DNA of 12,281 nt from Clostridiales bacterium (GTDB lineage: Bacteria > Bacillota > Clostridia > Oscillospirales > Oscillospiraceae): positions 1 through 12,281 of the forward strand of contig SFHI01000073.1 of the NCBI GenBank assembly GCA_004555705.1, in the 5' to 3' direction. The translations under genes were made by a program, and so were the position numbers. The notes under the pieces were generated by a model. It was given only the letters and a program-made list of their open reading frames with translations, was not told the origin of the DNA and made no database searches. Below are positions 5,608 through 12,175 of this stretch, piece by piece (the first letter of the stretch is position 1; the number at the start of each line of letters is the position of its first letter).

Positions 5608-5718
5608 TTGCAAACTACTTTGTTCCCCCTACAAGGGGGGAATCATCCCGAAGGGACTCCCTAACGCCCCACTGCCGCGCACCGCATTTTGCCCTCCCGT
5701 AGGCTTTTCCGGTTTGGG

Positions 5719-7677
5719 TCAGTCCTCCGCATAGATTCTCCGGGGATTCCGTTTCTGCTCCGCTGCCTGCAGCAGCACGACGGCGCCCACCAGCGCGATG
5801 CCGACGAGATCGGTTGCCGTGCCGGGATAAATCAGCAGCAGCCCTCCGACGGCGCTGACCAGACGCTGATACCAGGGCATCGTGCGGACCAGCCAGCCCT
5901 CCAGCGCGGCAGAAACCCCCACAATGCCCACCACGGAGGTGACGCAGATGGAAATGACCTCCCACGCCGTGGTGTCGATCAGCAGCAGCGCCGGATTCAG
6001 GGCGAAGATGTACGGAACAATGAACGCCGCAATGGCCAGCTTGGTGGCGGTGAAGGCGGTTTTCATGGGATTGGCCTGGCCGATTGCCGCGCCCGCATAG
6101 GCAGCCAGCGCCACCGGCGGCGTCAGGTCCGCCACGATGCCGAAGTAGAACACAAAGAAATGGGCTGCAATCGTAGGAACGCCCATGCGGATCAGGATGG
6201 GGGCGCAGGTGGCCGCCATGATGCAGTAGTTGGCGGTGGTGGGCACGCCCATGCCCAGGATGATGCAGCAGACCATGGTCAGCAGCAGCGCGATGATTAC
6301 CTGATTCCCGGCCAGGGTCACGATCAGATTGACCACCATGTTGGCCAGCCCCGTCATGGTGATGGTTCCGGCGATGATTCCCGCGATGCCGCAGGCCGCT
6401 GCCACGGAGATGGTGCCCTGGGCGCCGGCGGCGAGGGCCTCCGCAATGCGCTTGGGGGTGATGCGGTTGTCCTTGTTCAGCAGGCCCACCGCAATGGCTG
6501 TCAGGATGGCAATGGCCGCCGCGTACTGGATGCTGGAGCGGCTGCTGCCGATGAGGTAGAACAGCACCACCAGCGGCAGAAGAAGGTAGAGTTTCTTCAG
6601 CAGCGGCTTCATCATCGGGATTTGCTCCCTGCTCAGGCCCTTCAGCCCCAGCTTTTTGGCCTCCAGGTGGACGCTGATGAACACGCCGCCGAAGTAGAGA
6701 ATGGCCGGGAGAATGGCGCATTTGACGATCTTGCTGTAGGGAACGCCCACATAATCCGCCATCAGGAAGGCCGCCGCGCCCAGAATGGGCGGCATGATCT
6801 GGCCCCCGGTGGAGGCGGAGGCTTCCGCCGCGGCGGCAAATTCCGGAGAGTAGCCGGTTTTCTTCATCAGGGGGATGGTCACGGAGCCGGAGCCCACGGT
6901 GTTGGCCACGGAGGAGCCGGAGACCATGCCCTCAAAAGCGCTGCAGACCACAGCGGCCTTGGCAGGCCCGCCGGAGAACCGGCCCACCAGCGCGTTGGCC
7001 AGGTCCATAAACAGGTCCGCGATGCCTGTGCGTTCCAGGAAGGCGCTGAAAATAATGAAAACGATAATGTACTTGGAGCAGACGTTGATGGGCGTGGAGA
7101 GAATGCCCTCCTTGCTGTAAAACAGGTAACGCACCGCGTAGTTCAGCCTGCCGGAGAAGGTGGGGTTGCTCAGGCCCCAGATCAGCGCGTAAACAAGGAA
7201 GCACCCGGCCACCACCAGAATGGGCAATCCCACGCTCCTGCGGCACACCTCCGCCAGACAGGCGATACCCACAATGCCCAGGACGATCTGGTACCACTCA
7301 AACCGGGTGCCCTGCTGAATGATGTCCACCGCGTTGAAGGTGAAGTACAGGAAGGAGCCCGTCCCCGCAATCATCAGCACCAGGTCGTACCAGGGGATGT
7401 AGTTGACCCGCTGAACCCCCTTTTTCGCCGGGTACACCAGGTAGCCCAGCAGGACAATTCCGGCCACGAAGGAGGTCAGCCGCCATTCCTCCAGCCAGTT
7501 GGCAAACAGGGTCACATACAGGCAGAACAGGGAAAACAGGGCCAGGACGCAGGTCACCGCGATTTTGGGCGCCCCTTCCCATATCCGGGTATTGGACTCC
7601 CGGTCATATTTCTTCATCACGGAGTCCAGGTCCATGGGCTCCTGAACCTCCGGTTCTTTTTTTCGGAATATTGCCAT
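5719..7677 (-). CDS. TRAP transporter fused permease (DctQ-DctM fusion), 652 aa
   Basis: This is the membrane part of a tripartite, binding-protein-dependent secondary transporter. The small 4-segment subunit (about residues 35-175) and the large 12-segment subunit are fused in one chain. Characteristic large-subunit blocks are FSGGPAKAAV (about 234-243), SGSSVANTVGSGS (253-265) and GGQIMPPILGAAAF (291-304). Such fused permeases usually work with a TAXI-type solute-binding protein. None is encoded in the window, so the partner must be elsewhere or missing. The ATG at 7677 follows AAGGAG at 6 bases, and that ribosome site overlaps the stop codon of the upstream aminomutase gene (10-base gap). 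The two are therefore almost certainly co-transcribed and perhaps translationally coupled. The substrate could be the amino acid used or made by the aminomutase; this is inference from the operon only. No clear terminator follows the gene. Confidence 0.93.
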   Translation of the reverse strand: MAIFRKKEPEVQEPMDLDSVMKKYDRESNTRIWEGAPKIAVTCVLALFSLFCLYVTLFANWLEEWRLTSFVAGIVLLGYLVYPAKKGVQRVNYIPWYDLVLMIAGTGSFLYFTFNAVDIIQQGTRFEWYQIVLGIVGIACLAEVCRRSVGLPILVVAGCFLVYALIWGLSNPTFSGRLNYAVRYLFYSKEGILSTPINVCSKYIIVFIIFSAFLERTGIADLFMDLANALVGRFSGGPAKAAVVCSAFEGMVSGSSVANTVGSGSVTIPLMKKTGYSPEFAAAAEASASTGGQIMPPILGAAAFLMADYVGVPYSKIVKCAILPAILYFGGVFISVHLEAKKLGLKGLSREQIPMMKPLLKKLYLLLPLVVLFYLIGSSRSSIQYAAAIAILTAIAVGLLNKDNRITPKRIAEALAAGAQGTISVAAACGIAGIIAGTITMTGLANMVVNLIVTLAGNQVIIALLLTMVCCIILGMGVPTTANYCIMAATCAPILIRMGVPTIAAHFFVFYFGIVADLTPPVALAAYAGAAIGQANPMKTAFTATKLAIAAFIVPYIFALNPALLLIDTTAWEVISICVTSVVGIVGVSAALEGWLVRTMPWYQRLVSAVGGLLLIYPGTATDLVGIALVGAVVLLQAAEQKRNPRRIYAED

Positions 7678-7687
7678 AGCTATCTCC

Positions 7688-8797
7688 TTATCTCGTAATC
7701 TCGCCCAGCCAGCACTGGGCGTCGTCCACATCCCGGGTAAAGACGCGGCCGTGATCTTGCTGGTACTTGGCCTGGTGGTATTTGAAAAGCATCTGATTCG
7801 GCCCGGTTCTGCCCAGAATCTCGATCTTTCCGGTGGGATGGGACATGGCGTAGCGGACGCTCTTGGCCTGGCCGTTCATCTGCTTCCTGGCGTCCTCCAC
7901 AATCTCAATGCCCCGCAGGAAGGGAACCTGGAACTGGTTCTGAACCCCCGCCACCGGGCGGCACTGGAAAATGTAGTAGGGGATGATGCCGCAGGCCACC
8001 AGACCATTCATCAGCCGCGCCAGCACCTCCGCGTCGTCGTTGACGCCCTTGAGCAGCACGGTCTGGTTGCGGACGATGCACCCGGCAGCCCGGAGCATCC
8101 CCACCGCCCGAACCGCCTCGGGGGTCAGCTCCCGGGGATGGTTGAACTGGGTCACGATGATGATCTGCCGGCGCTTGCCGTAGGTCTCCAGGATTCCCAG
8201 CAGCTCGCTGTCCTGGAGGATTCTCTGGGGCAGCACCACGGGGATTCTGGTTCCGAAGCGGATGAAATCCAGCGTGGGAATCCCGGTGAAGTACTGAAGG
8301 TATTTCTCAATGGTCTCATTGGAATTCAGGAACGCGTCCCCGCCGGAAATCAGCACATTGTTGATCTCCGTATGCCTGCGCACATAATCCGCCATGACGG
8401 GAAGCTGCCGGGCCACCTCGTCAGAAGAGGCGCCAACCATCCGCTTCCGGAAGCAGTGCCTGCAGTACATGGCGCACTGGTTTGTGGAGAGGATCAGGGC
8501 GGTTTGTTTGTACTTGTGCTGCATTCCCTGAACCACCGTGTTGTCCGCCTCCCCGCTGGTATCCGCCTGGCCTCCTTCGGAAAATTCTTGAATCTCCGGA
8601 ATGCACATCTTCCGGATGGGGTCCTTGGGGTCATCCTTGTCAATGAGGCTCAGGTAGTAGGAATTGACGCACAGCGGATACCGCTCAATGATCTCCCCCA
8701 TCTGCCGGGCCTCTTCCTCACTCAGCGCCAGCACCTTCCGCAGCTGCTCCACATCCCGGATGCTGTTTTTCAGCATATCCTTCCAGTTTTCTTCCAT
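7688..8797 (-). CDS. KamA-family radical SAM amino acid 2,3-aminomutase, 369 aa
   Basis: This is predicted to move an alpha-amino group to the beta carbon of an amino acid, using a 4Fe-4S cluster, S-adenosylmethionine and PLP. Seen are CAMYCRHC (Cys108, Cys112, Cys115), the cluster motif; SGGDAF at 151-156; RNQTVLLKGVND; and PTGK with Lys324 as the likely PLP lysine. Compared with clostridial lysine 2,3-aminomutase (about 416 residues; recalled, not aligned here), the lysine-binding aspartates 293 and 330 appear to be Arg280 (in QCRP) and Ser319. Lysine is therefore an unlikely substrate. Glutamate 2,3-aminomutase has comparable changes (Lys, Asn), so an acidic or other side chain is more likely. 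The ATG at 8797 was chosen because upstream codons come from a repeat element; AAAGGAG lies 10 bases away. It is first in the operon with the TRAP permease; the promoter is at 9165-9193. Confidence 0.88.
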   Translation of the reverse strand: MEENWKDMLKNSIRDVEQLRKVLALSEEEARQMGEIIERYPLCVNSYYLSLIDKDDPKDPIRKMCIPEIQEFSEGGQADTSGEADNTVVQGMQHKYKQTALILSTNQCAMYCRHCFRKRMVGASSDEVARQLPVMADYVRRHTEINNVLISGGDAFLNSNETIEKYLQYFTGIPTLDFIRFGTRIPVVLPQRILQDSELLGILETYGKRRQIIIVTQFNHPRELTPEAVRAVGMLRAAGCIVRNQTVLLKGVNDDAEVLARLMNGLVACGIIPYYIFQCRPVAGVQNQFQVPFLRGIEIVEDARKQMNGQAKSVRYAMSHPTGKIEILGRTGPNQMLFKYHQAKYQQDHGRVFTRDVDDAQCWLGEITR

Positions 8798-8846
8798 ATC
8801 ATCATCGCTCCTTTGGCAAAGAATTACTATCCCAGCAGACGGATAA

Positions 8847-9064
8847 AATTGTTGTTTACGCGTGCGCACCTGAAAAAACGCTGTCATTGCGAGCCAGTGC
8901 GCACACTGGCGTGGCAATCCCCCGGATATTCCGAAATGTGCGAAAAACGGACAAACGCCCTAACGAACCGTCCTGAATTGTTGGGGGATTGCCACACCAG
9001 CGTGCGCGCTGGTTCGCAATGACAGTTCTTTTTCAGTGCTCTATTAGAACTGTAAACAACAATT
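8847..9064. repeat. Interspersed hairpin repeat, double-core copy D (218 bp)
   Basis: The perfect 13-base inverted ends are AATTGTTGTTTAC (8847-8859) and its complement (9052-9064), with GGAT and ATCC just outside. Two cores face each other. The left has stem GCCAGTG, loop CGCA, CACTGGC (8893-8910). The right has ACCAGCG, TGCG, CGCTGGT (8996-9013), with two base pairs changed in a compensated way. It lies between the kamA-like start and its apparent promoter/operators, so it would be transcribed within the leader. Confidence 0.87.
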
Positions 9065-9087
9065 ATCCGTTCAGTTGTCCCATTTAC

Positions 9088-9100
9088 CTAACATCATTAG
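9088..9100. promoter_or_regulatory. Downstream operator-like palindrome CTAA-N5-TTAG
   Basis: CTAACATCATTAG, extended by TTA, is almost identical to the palindrome at 9150-9162 (two differences over 15 bases at 9089-9103). The two are 62 bp apart, about six helical turns. This would allow one regulator to bind both on the same DNA face. Confidence 0.55.
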
Positions 9101-9110
9101 TTAATCTCTC

Positions 9111-9130
9111 AAAAAAAAGCAGCGCACTGC
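9111..9130 (-). terminator. Short hairpin with T8 in the aminomutase leader
   Basis: On the minus strand GCAG, loop TGCG and CTGC (9119-9130) are followed by eight T residues (9111-9118). The stem is only 4 bp, so termination would be partial at best. It lies between the two palindromes in the presumed leader of the aminomutase operon. Confidence 0.35.
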
Positions 9131-9149
9131 CGCAGCCTTCCAATTTTTG

Positions 9150-9162
9150 CTAACAATATTAG
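9150..9162. promoter_or_regulatory. Promoter-proximal operator-like palindrome CTAA-N5-TTAG
   Basis: CTAACAATATTAG abuts the -10 element of the aminomutase promoter and covers the predicted transcription start (about 9158). That is an ideal repressor site. The symmetry is typical of MarR-type operators; the cognate protein is unknown. Confidence 0.6.
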
Positions 9163-9164
9163 TT

Positions 9165-9193
9165 ATTCTACCCCGGCGGCGCCCGTTTGTCAA
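9165..9193 (-). promoter_or_regulatory. Promoter of the aminomutase/TRAP operon
   Basis: On the minus strand TTGACA (9188-9193), 17 bases, then TAGAAT (9165-9170), 11 of 12 consensus positions. It reads toward the kamA-like gene, which starts about 360 bases downstream. No other minus-strand gene lies between. Without the repeat at 8847-9064 the leader would be about 140 bases. Confidence 0.78.
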
Positions 9194-9251
9194 ATGGACG
9201 ATTTGTGAACAATTCTCCGCGGCTTCCGGAAGCCCCCCCGCCGCGGGAAAG

Positions 9252-9293
9252 AAAAACCGCTTTTCTTCCGGGAAAGCCCCGGGAGAAAAGCGG
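9252..9293 (-). terminator. Strong intrinsic terminator after citC
   Basis: A 16-bp stem with one wobble pair (9257-9272 with 9278-9293) closes a 5-base loop. On the minus strand five T residues (9252-9256) follow. It starts right after the citC stop and ends the HxlR-ThrE-CitC unit. Confidence 0.92.
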
Positions 9294-9298
9294 AATAA

Positions 9299-10342
9299 TC
9301 AGTAATGCACCACATCCCCCGCCCGGCGGATGCGTTCCAGCACCGGGGCGGCTTCGGGGCTGGTGAAGTAGCGGCAGGTAGTCTCCGGCACCAGGGCCCG
9401 CAGGGCCTCCCAATCCCCGGCCTGGAGGGCCTGCCGCACGGTGGAAGCGCTGATGGCCCTTCCGCCGGCTTCCTTCCGGGGGATCACATGGCAGGCAATC
9501 CCCGCCTTGGGCAGCTCTCGGGCCATGATCTGATTGTAGAGCCCCGTCACCTGGCTGGTGGGCTCCTCGCCCACATACCGCTCCGTCACGTTCAGCGCCC
9601 GGGCGATTCTTGTAAACACCGCCAGATCCAGCCGGGCGTGTCCGTCGATCACCGCCGCCTCGTCCTTGAGAAAATAGCTGGGGAAGGTGGCGCTGCTGAT
9701 GATGTAGGGGCCGGAATCATGGAGCACCACATTGGGGATATGGGCCACGCCCTCCCGCACCAGCCTTTTCCGTACCGCGAAGGGAACCAGGGAAGCGTCC
9801 TCACTGAGCACAAACAGGTGCAGCGTATCGCAGTTCGCGGCGGCGGTCTCCGCCAGGTATTGGTGTCCCAGGGTAAAGGGGTTGGCGTTCATGACCAGAG
9901 CGGCGGAAACCCCCTGCGTCCTGGTTTTCTCCAGGGCGGCCAGATAGTTGGGGAAGCCCGTTTTCCGGTTCTCCATGAATACCAGCGTTCCGTCCACCCG
10001 GGCAATCTCGTAAAAGCCCAGGTCCCCGAAGAATTTGGCGGATTTCACCTTCGTGTACAGGAACAGGTGGGTATTCCCCCGGGCATACTGCACCTCCATC
10101 AGGTGGGAGATGATCTCGTTCAGCAGTCCCTCTCCCTGATGCTCGGCGCTGACAGCAAAGCAGCGCAGCGTGGGGCCGAAACAGCTTCCCGTGGCAATGA
10201 TCCGGCCGTTTTCATCCTCCATGCCGCAGATGTAGTCCAGATTTCCGTCCCGGCGGATGCCCTCCTTCTCCAGCAGGCAGTCCACCTGCCCCAGCCCCCG
10301 CCTGTCCGTGGGGTAGATTTGCGCGATGGAATAATCACTCAT
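9299..10342 (-). CDS. citC: [Citrate (pro-3S)-lyase] ligase, CitC-like
   Basis: CitC acetylates the prosthetic-group thiol of the citrate lyase acyl carrier protein, using acetate and ATP, and so activates the lyase in the cytosol. The 347 residues match the usual length of about 350. The N-terminal part is GNAT-like (AVSAEHQGEGLLNEII, 63-78). The C-terminal part is a nucleotidyltransferase fold with MNANPFTLGH (151-160, the HIGH-type ATP motif) and GGRAISASTVR (293-303, the ISxST-type motif). The ATG at 10342 has a perfect AAGGAGG site at 6 bases. The citrate lyase subunits and carrier (citDEF), and the prosthetic-group enzymes citG and citX, are absent from the window. Instead the gene is last in a unit with an HxlR regulator and a ThrE exporter. 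It may serve a lyase encoded elsewhere, or act on another carrier protein. It is followed by a strong terminator. Confidence 0.9.
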   Translation of the reverse strand: MSDYSIAQIYPTDRRGLGQVDCLLEKEGIRRDGNLDYICGMEDENGRIIATGSCFGPTLRCFAVSAEHQGEGLLNEIISHLMEVQYARGNTHLFLYTKVKSAKFFGDLGFYEIARVDGTLVFMENRKTGFPNYLAALEKTRTQGVSAALVMNANPFTLGHQYLAETAAANCDTLHLFVLSEDASLVPFAVRKRLVREGVAHIPNVVLHDSGPYIISSATFPSYFLKDEAAVIDGHARLDLAVFTRIARALNVTERYVGEEPTSQVTGLYNQIMARELPKAGIACHVIPRKEAGGRAISASTVRQALQAGDWEALRALVPETTCRYFTSPEAAPVLERIRRAGDVVHY

Positions 10343-10370
10343 GGAATTCCTCCTTAGGAATGCGGCATTC

Positions 10371-10386
10371 GCGCCGTTTCCGGCGC
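10371..10386 (-). other. Intercistronic hairpin with GAAA tetraloop
   Basis: Between the ThrE and CitC genes the minus strand reads GCGCCG-GAAA-CGGCGC, a 6-bp stem with a stable GNRA loop. No T-run follows, so it is not a terminator. It lies 28 bases upstream of the citC start and could affect mRNA stability or translation. Confidence 0.45.
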
Positions 10387-10426
10387 CATTTTGGCCGCCT
10401 GACGACCTTGGAAACCGCTTTTTCCG

Positions 10427-11659
10427 CTATTTTTTCAGTCTTCGGATTTTCCACACCGTCCACACCCGGAAGGAGGTGGACACCAGCAGAATTCCCACGG
10501 CCATGATTCCGGCGATGGCGGCGGTGTGCATACCCTGGCTGGCGAACCGTTCCATTTCTCCCCGGACGGCGTAATTCATGGTGTAGTACACCCCCGCCCC
10601 GGGAATCAGGGGGAAGATGGACACCACCAGATAGGAAATGGCGGGGTATTTGCGGATTCTGGCCATGATTTCCGAATACAGCGAGGCAAACAGGGACGCC
10701 CAGAAATAAGCCAGGATTTCCCCGCTTCCCAAGCCCATGGCAAGCCGGTAAACCAGCCAGGCCAGCCCGCCGCCCAAGGCGCACAGCAGTCCTCCCGGCC
10801 CGTGGATGTTGAAGAGGATCGCAAAGCCCACGCACGCGATTATTGCGAACAGGCATTCCCAGGCGACACCCCAGGCAATGGCCTCCCCGCTCACCGGCGC
10901 GCCCCAGAGGCTTTTCGCCGCGCTCCAGGCCGTGGCGGTTCCCAGGGCAAGGGCAACCGCCACCAGCAGCACCTGGACAATCCGGTTGATGCCGGAGTTG
11001 GTATCGCCGTAGATGATGTCCCGCATGGCGTTGGTGAACAGCAGGCCCGGAACCAGCAGCATCAGCGCGCCGATGGTCACCGCGTCGGAATTCCGGACGA
11101 TGCCCACGGCCCCCAGGAAATAGGCAAGCAGCGCCATGAGAAAGGCCGAGGCAATGGTGCGGAAGAAGGGGTTGGCCTTCATATCGTCCAGGGTCTTGTT
11201 CACGAAGCCCACCAGCATCCCGCAGACACCCGCGCACAGTCCGTCCACCCAGCCCCCGCCGAAGAACAGTCCGAAGCCCGCGGCCCCCAGAAAATCTCCG
11301 GCCAGCCGGGCGACGCCGGTATATCGGCGGCGTCTGCGGCGCACCTCGTCCAGCCAGCGGACGGCCTCCTCCGGCTCCGGGCGCTCCGCGCAGATGGCCC
11401 GGCTCAGGCTGCTGTAAAGCTCCACGCTGTCCAGGTCGTTGCCGTGGTGGCCGATACGGCGCATCCGGGTCACCGGGGTGCCGTCCTTGCTCTGGATGCT
11501 GACGGTCAGAGAATTGGGAATGACGAAGGACTCCGCCTCCAGGCCGTAGGCGGCCAGCACCCGGTTGATTGTCTCCTCCACACGGAAGGTCTCCGCGCCG
11601 CACATGGCCAGATCATAGCCCAAATCCGTGGCGAGGTCCAGCAAAATAATATGATCCAT
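10427..11659 (-). CDS. ThrE-type threonine/serine exporter family protein, 410 aa
   Basis: This is an integral membrane protein of the ThrE family, whose studied member exports threonine and serine. Both family halves are in one chain. The first has the soluble N-terminal part with IPNSLTVSI (about 47-55) and the membrane motif VPGLLFTNAMRDIIYGD (about 203-219). The second is the shorter ThrE_2-like half with FPLIPGAG (349-356). About ten membrane segments are evident. The ATG at 11659 follows GAGGAG at 4 bases, and this ribosome site overlaps the stop of the HxlR gene (8-base gap), so the two are co-transcribed. A TTG four codons earlier is less likely. Here the exporter probably answers to the HxlR regulator. 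The true substrate in this organism is not shown by sequence; related proteins may move other small acids. Confidence 0.88.
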   Translation of the reverse strand: MDHIILLDLATDLGYDLAMCGAETFRVEETINRVLAAYGLEAESFVIPNSLTVSIQSKDGTPVTRMRRIGHHGNDLDSVELYSSLSRAICAERPEPEEAVRWLDEVRRRRRRYTGVARLAGDFLGAAGFGLFFGGGWVDGLCAGVCGMLVGFVNKTLDDMKANPFFRTIASAFLMALLAYFLGAVGIVRNSDAVTIGALMLLVPGLLFTNAMRDIIYGDTNSGINRIVQVLLVAVALALGTATAWSAAKSLWGAPVSGEAIAWGVAWECLFAIIACVGFAILFNIHGPGGLLCALGGGLAWLVYRLAMGLGSGEILAYFWASLFASLYSEIMARIRKYPAISYLVVSIFPLIPGAGVYYTMNYAVRGEMERFASQGMHTAAIAGIMAVGILLVSTSFRVWTVWKIRRLKK

Positions 11660-11667
11660 ACCGCTCC

Positions 11668-12054
11668 TCAACCCTCACAGTGACAGTCGGCGCAGCGGCC
11701 CACCGGGTCCTGGCCCATCATAAAGCAGCGGCTTTCCATCTGCTTTCCCCGCAGGTACTCCGCCCCCCAGTCCCGCATGGCGGCGAGAATGGGCATCAGG
11801 CTCTTTCCCGTTTCCGTCAGGGAATACTCCACCTTGGGGGGCACCACGGGATAGATTTCCCGGTGGATCAGGTTCTGCTCCTCCAGCTCCCGCAGCTGCT
11901 GGGTCAGCATCTTGGGGGTCGCCGAGGGAATGGCCCTGCGCAGCCCGGAAAACCGCAGGGTTCCCCCGGACAGGTGCCATAAAATCAGCGCCTTGTACTT
12001 TCCCCCGATGAGCTCCAGGGTCGTCTCCACAGGACAGCGGTCCGTAAATTCCAT
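11668..12054 (-). CDS. HxlR family transcriptional regulator, 128 aa
   Basis: This is a winged-helix DNA-binding protein of the HxlR/YodB group, dimeric in known cases and often sensing thiol-reactive or aldehyde stress. The N-terminal signature CPVETTLELIGGKYK (7-21) contains the conserved Cys7, which is the redox-reactive residue in studied relatives. The helix-turn-helix lies around RFSGLRRAIPSATPKMLTQQ (34-53), and the wing ends with VEYSLTETGKSL (75-86). The tail is unusually rich in cysteine: Cys110, Cys121, Cys124 and Cys126, in a CxxCxC pattern that could bind metal or form disulphides. The ATG at 12054 has a perfect AAGGAGG site 5 bases away. It is first in the unit with the ThrE exporter and CitC. 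A palindrome (12081-12107) between the promoter and the start is a likely autoregulatory operator. Confidence 0.92.
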   Translation of the reverse strand: MEFTDRCPVETTLELIGGKYKALILWHLSGGTLRFSGLRRAIPSATPKMLTQQLRELEEQNLIHREIYPVVPPKVEYSLTETGKSLMPILAAMRDWGAEYLRGKQMESRCFMMGQDPVGRCADCHCEG

Positions 12055-12080
12055 ATGTTCCTCCTTGGTATCCAAAAGGG

Positions 12081-12107
12081 AAGTATTGCACAAGATAGTG
12101 CATACTT
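12081..12107. promoter_or_regulatory. Probable HxlR operator palindrome
   Basis: AAGTATTGCAC on one side and its near-exact complement, GTGCATACTT, on the other form a 27-base palindrome with one unpaired base around a 6-base centre. It covers about +18 to +45 from the predicted start point. HxlR-type sites commonly carry such AGTA/TACT half sites, and the regulator gene starts 27 bases further on. Confidence 0.65.
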
Positions 12108-12131
12108 GCATTTCCAAAATCGAATGGTAAA

Positions 12132-12160
12132 ATGGTAGCATAGGATTAAGACACTGTCAA
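12132..12160 (-). promoter_or_regulatory. Promoter of the HxlR-ThrE-CitC unit
   Basis: On the minus strand TTGACA (12155-12160), 17 bases, then TACCAT (12132-12137), preceded by TGC as in an extended -10. The predicted start near 12125 gives a leader of about 70 bases that contains the palindrome. Confidence 0.75.
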
Positions 12161-12175
12161 TGGAAATCAAACTGT

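Noticed and set aside
5608..5718. An intrinsic terminator for the TRAP permease gene
   Set aside because: Short stems such as TCCC-GAA-GGGA and CCCCC/GGGGG are present, but none is followed by a T-run on the minus strand.
5689..7698. A 669-residue plus-strand open frame opposite the TRAP permease, and similar long frames at 7751-9022, 9305-10357 and 10526-11683
   Set aside because: They are antisense shadows in GC-rich codons. They are rich in His, Gln, Gly and Arg, match no family I recognise and mirror genes with clear motifs and ribosome sites.
8798..8917. N-terminal extension of the aminomutase frame up to 8917
   Set aside because: The extra codons come from the repeat element at 8847-9064. 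The ATG at 8797 has an AAAGGAG site and starts normal family sequence.
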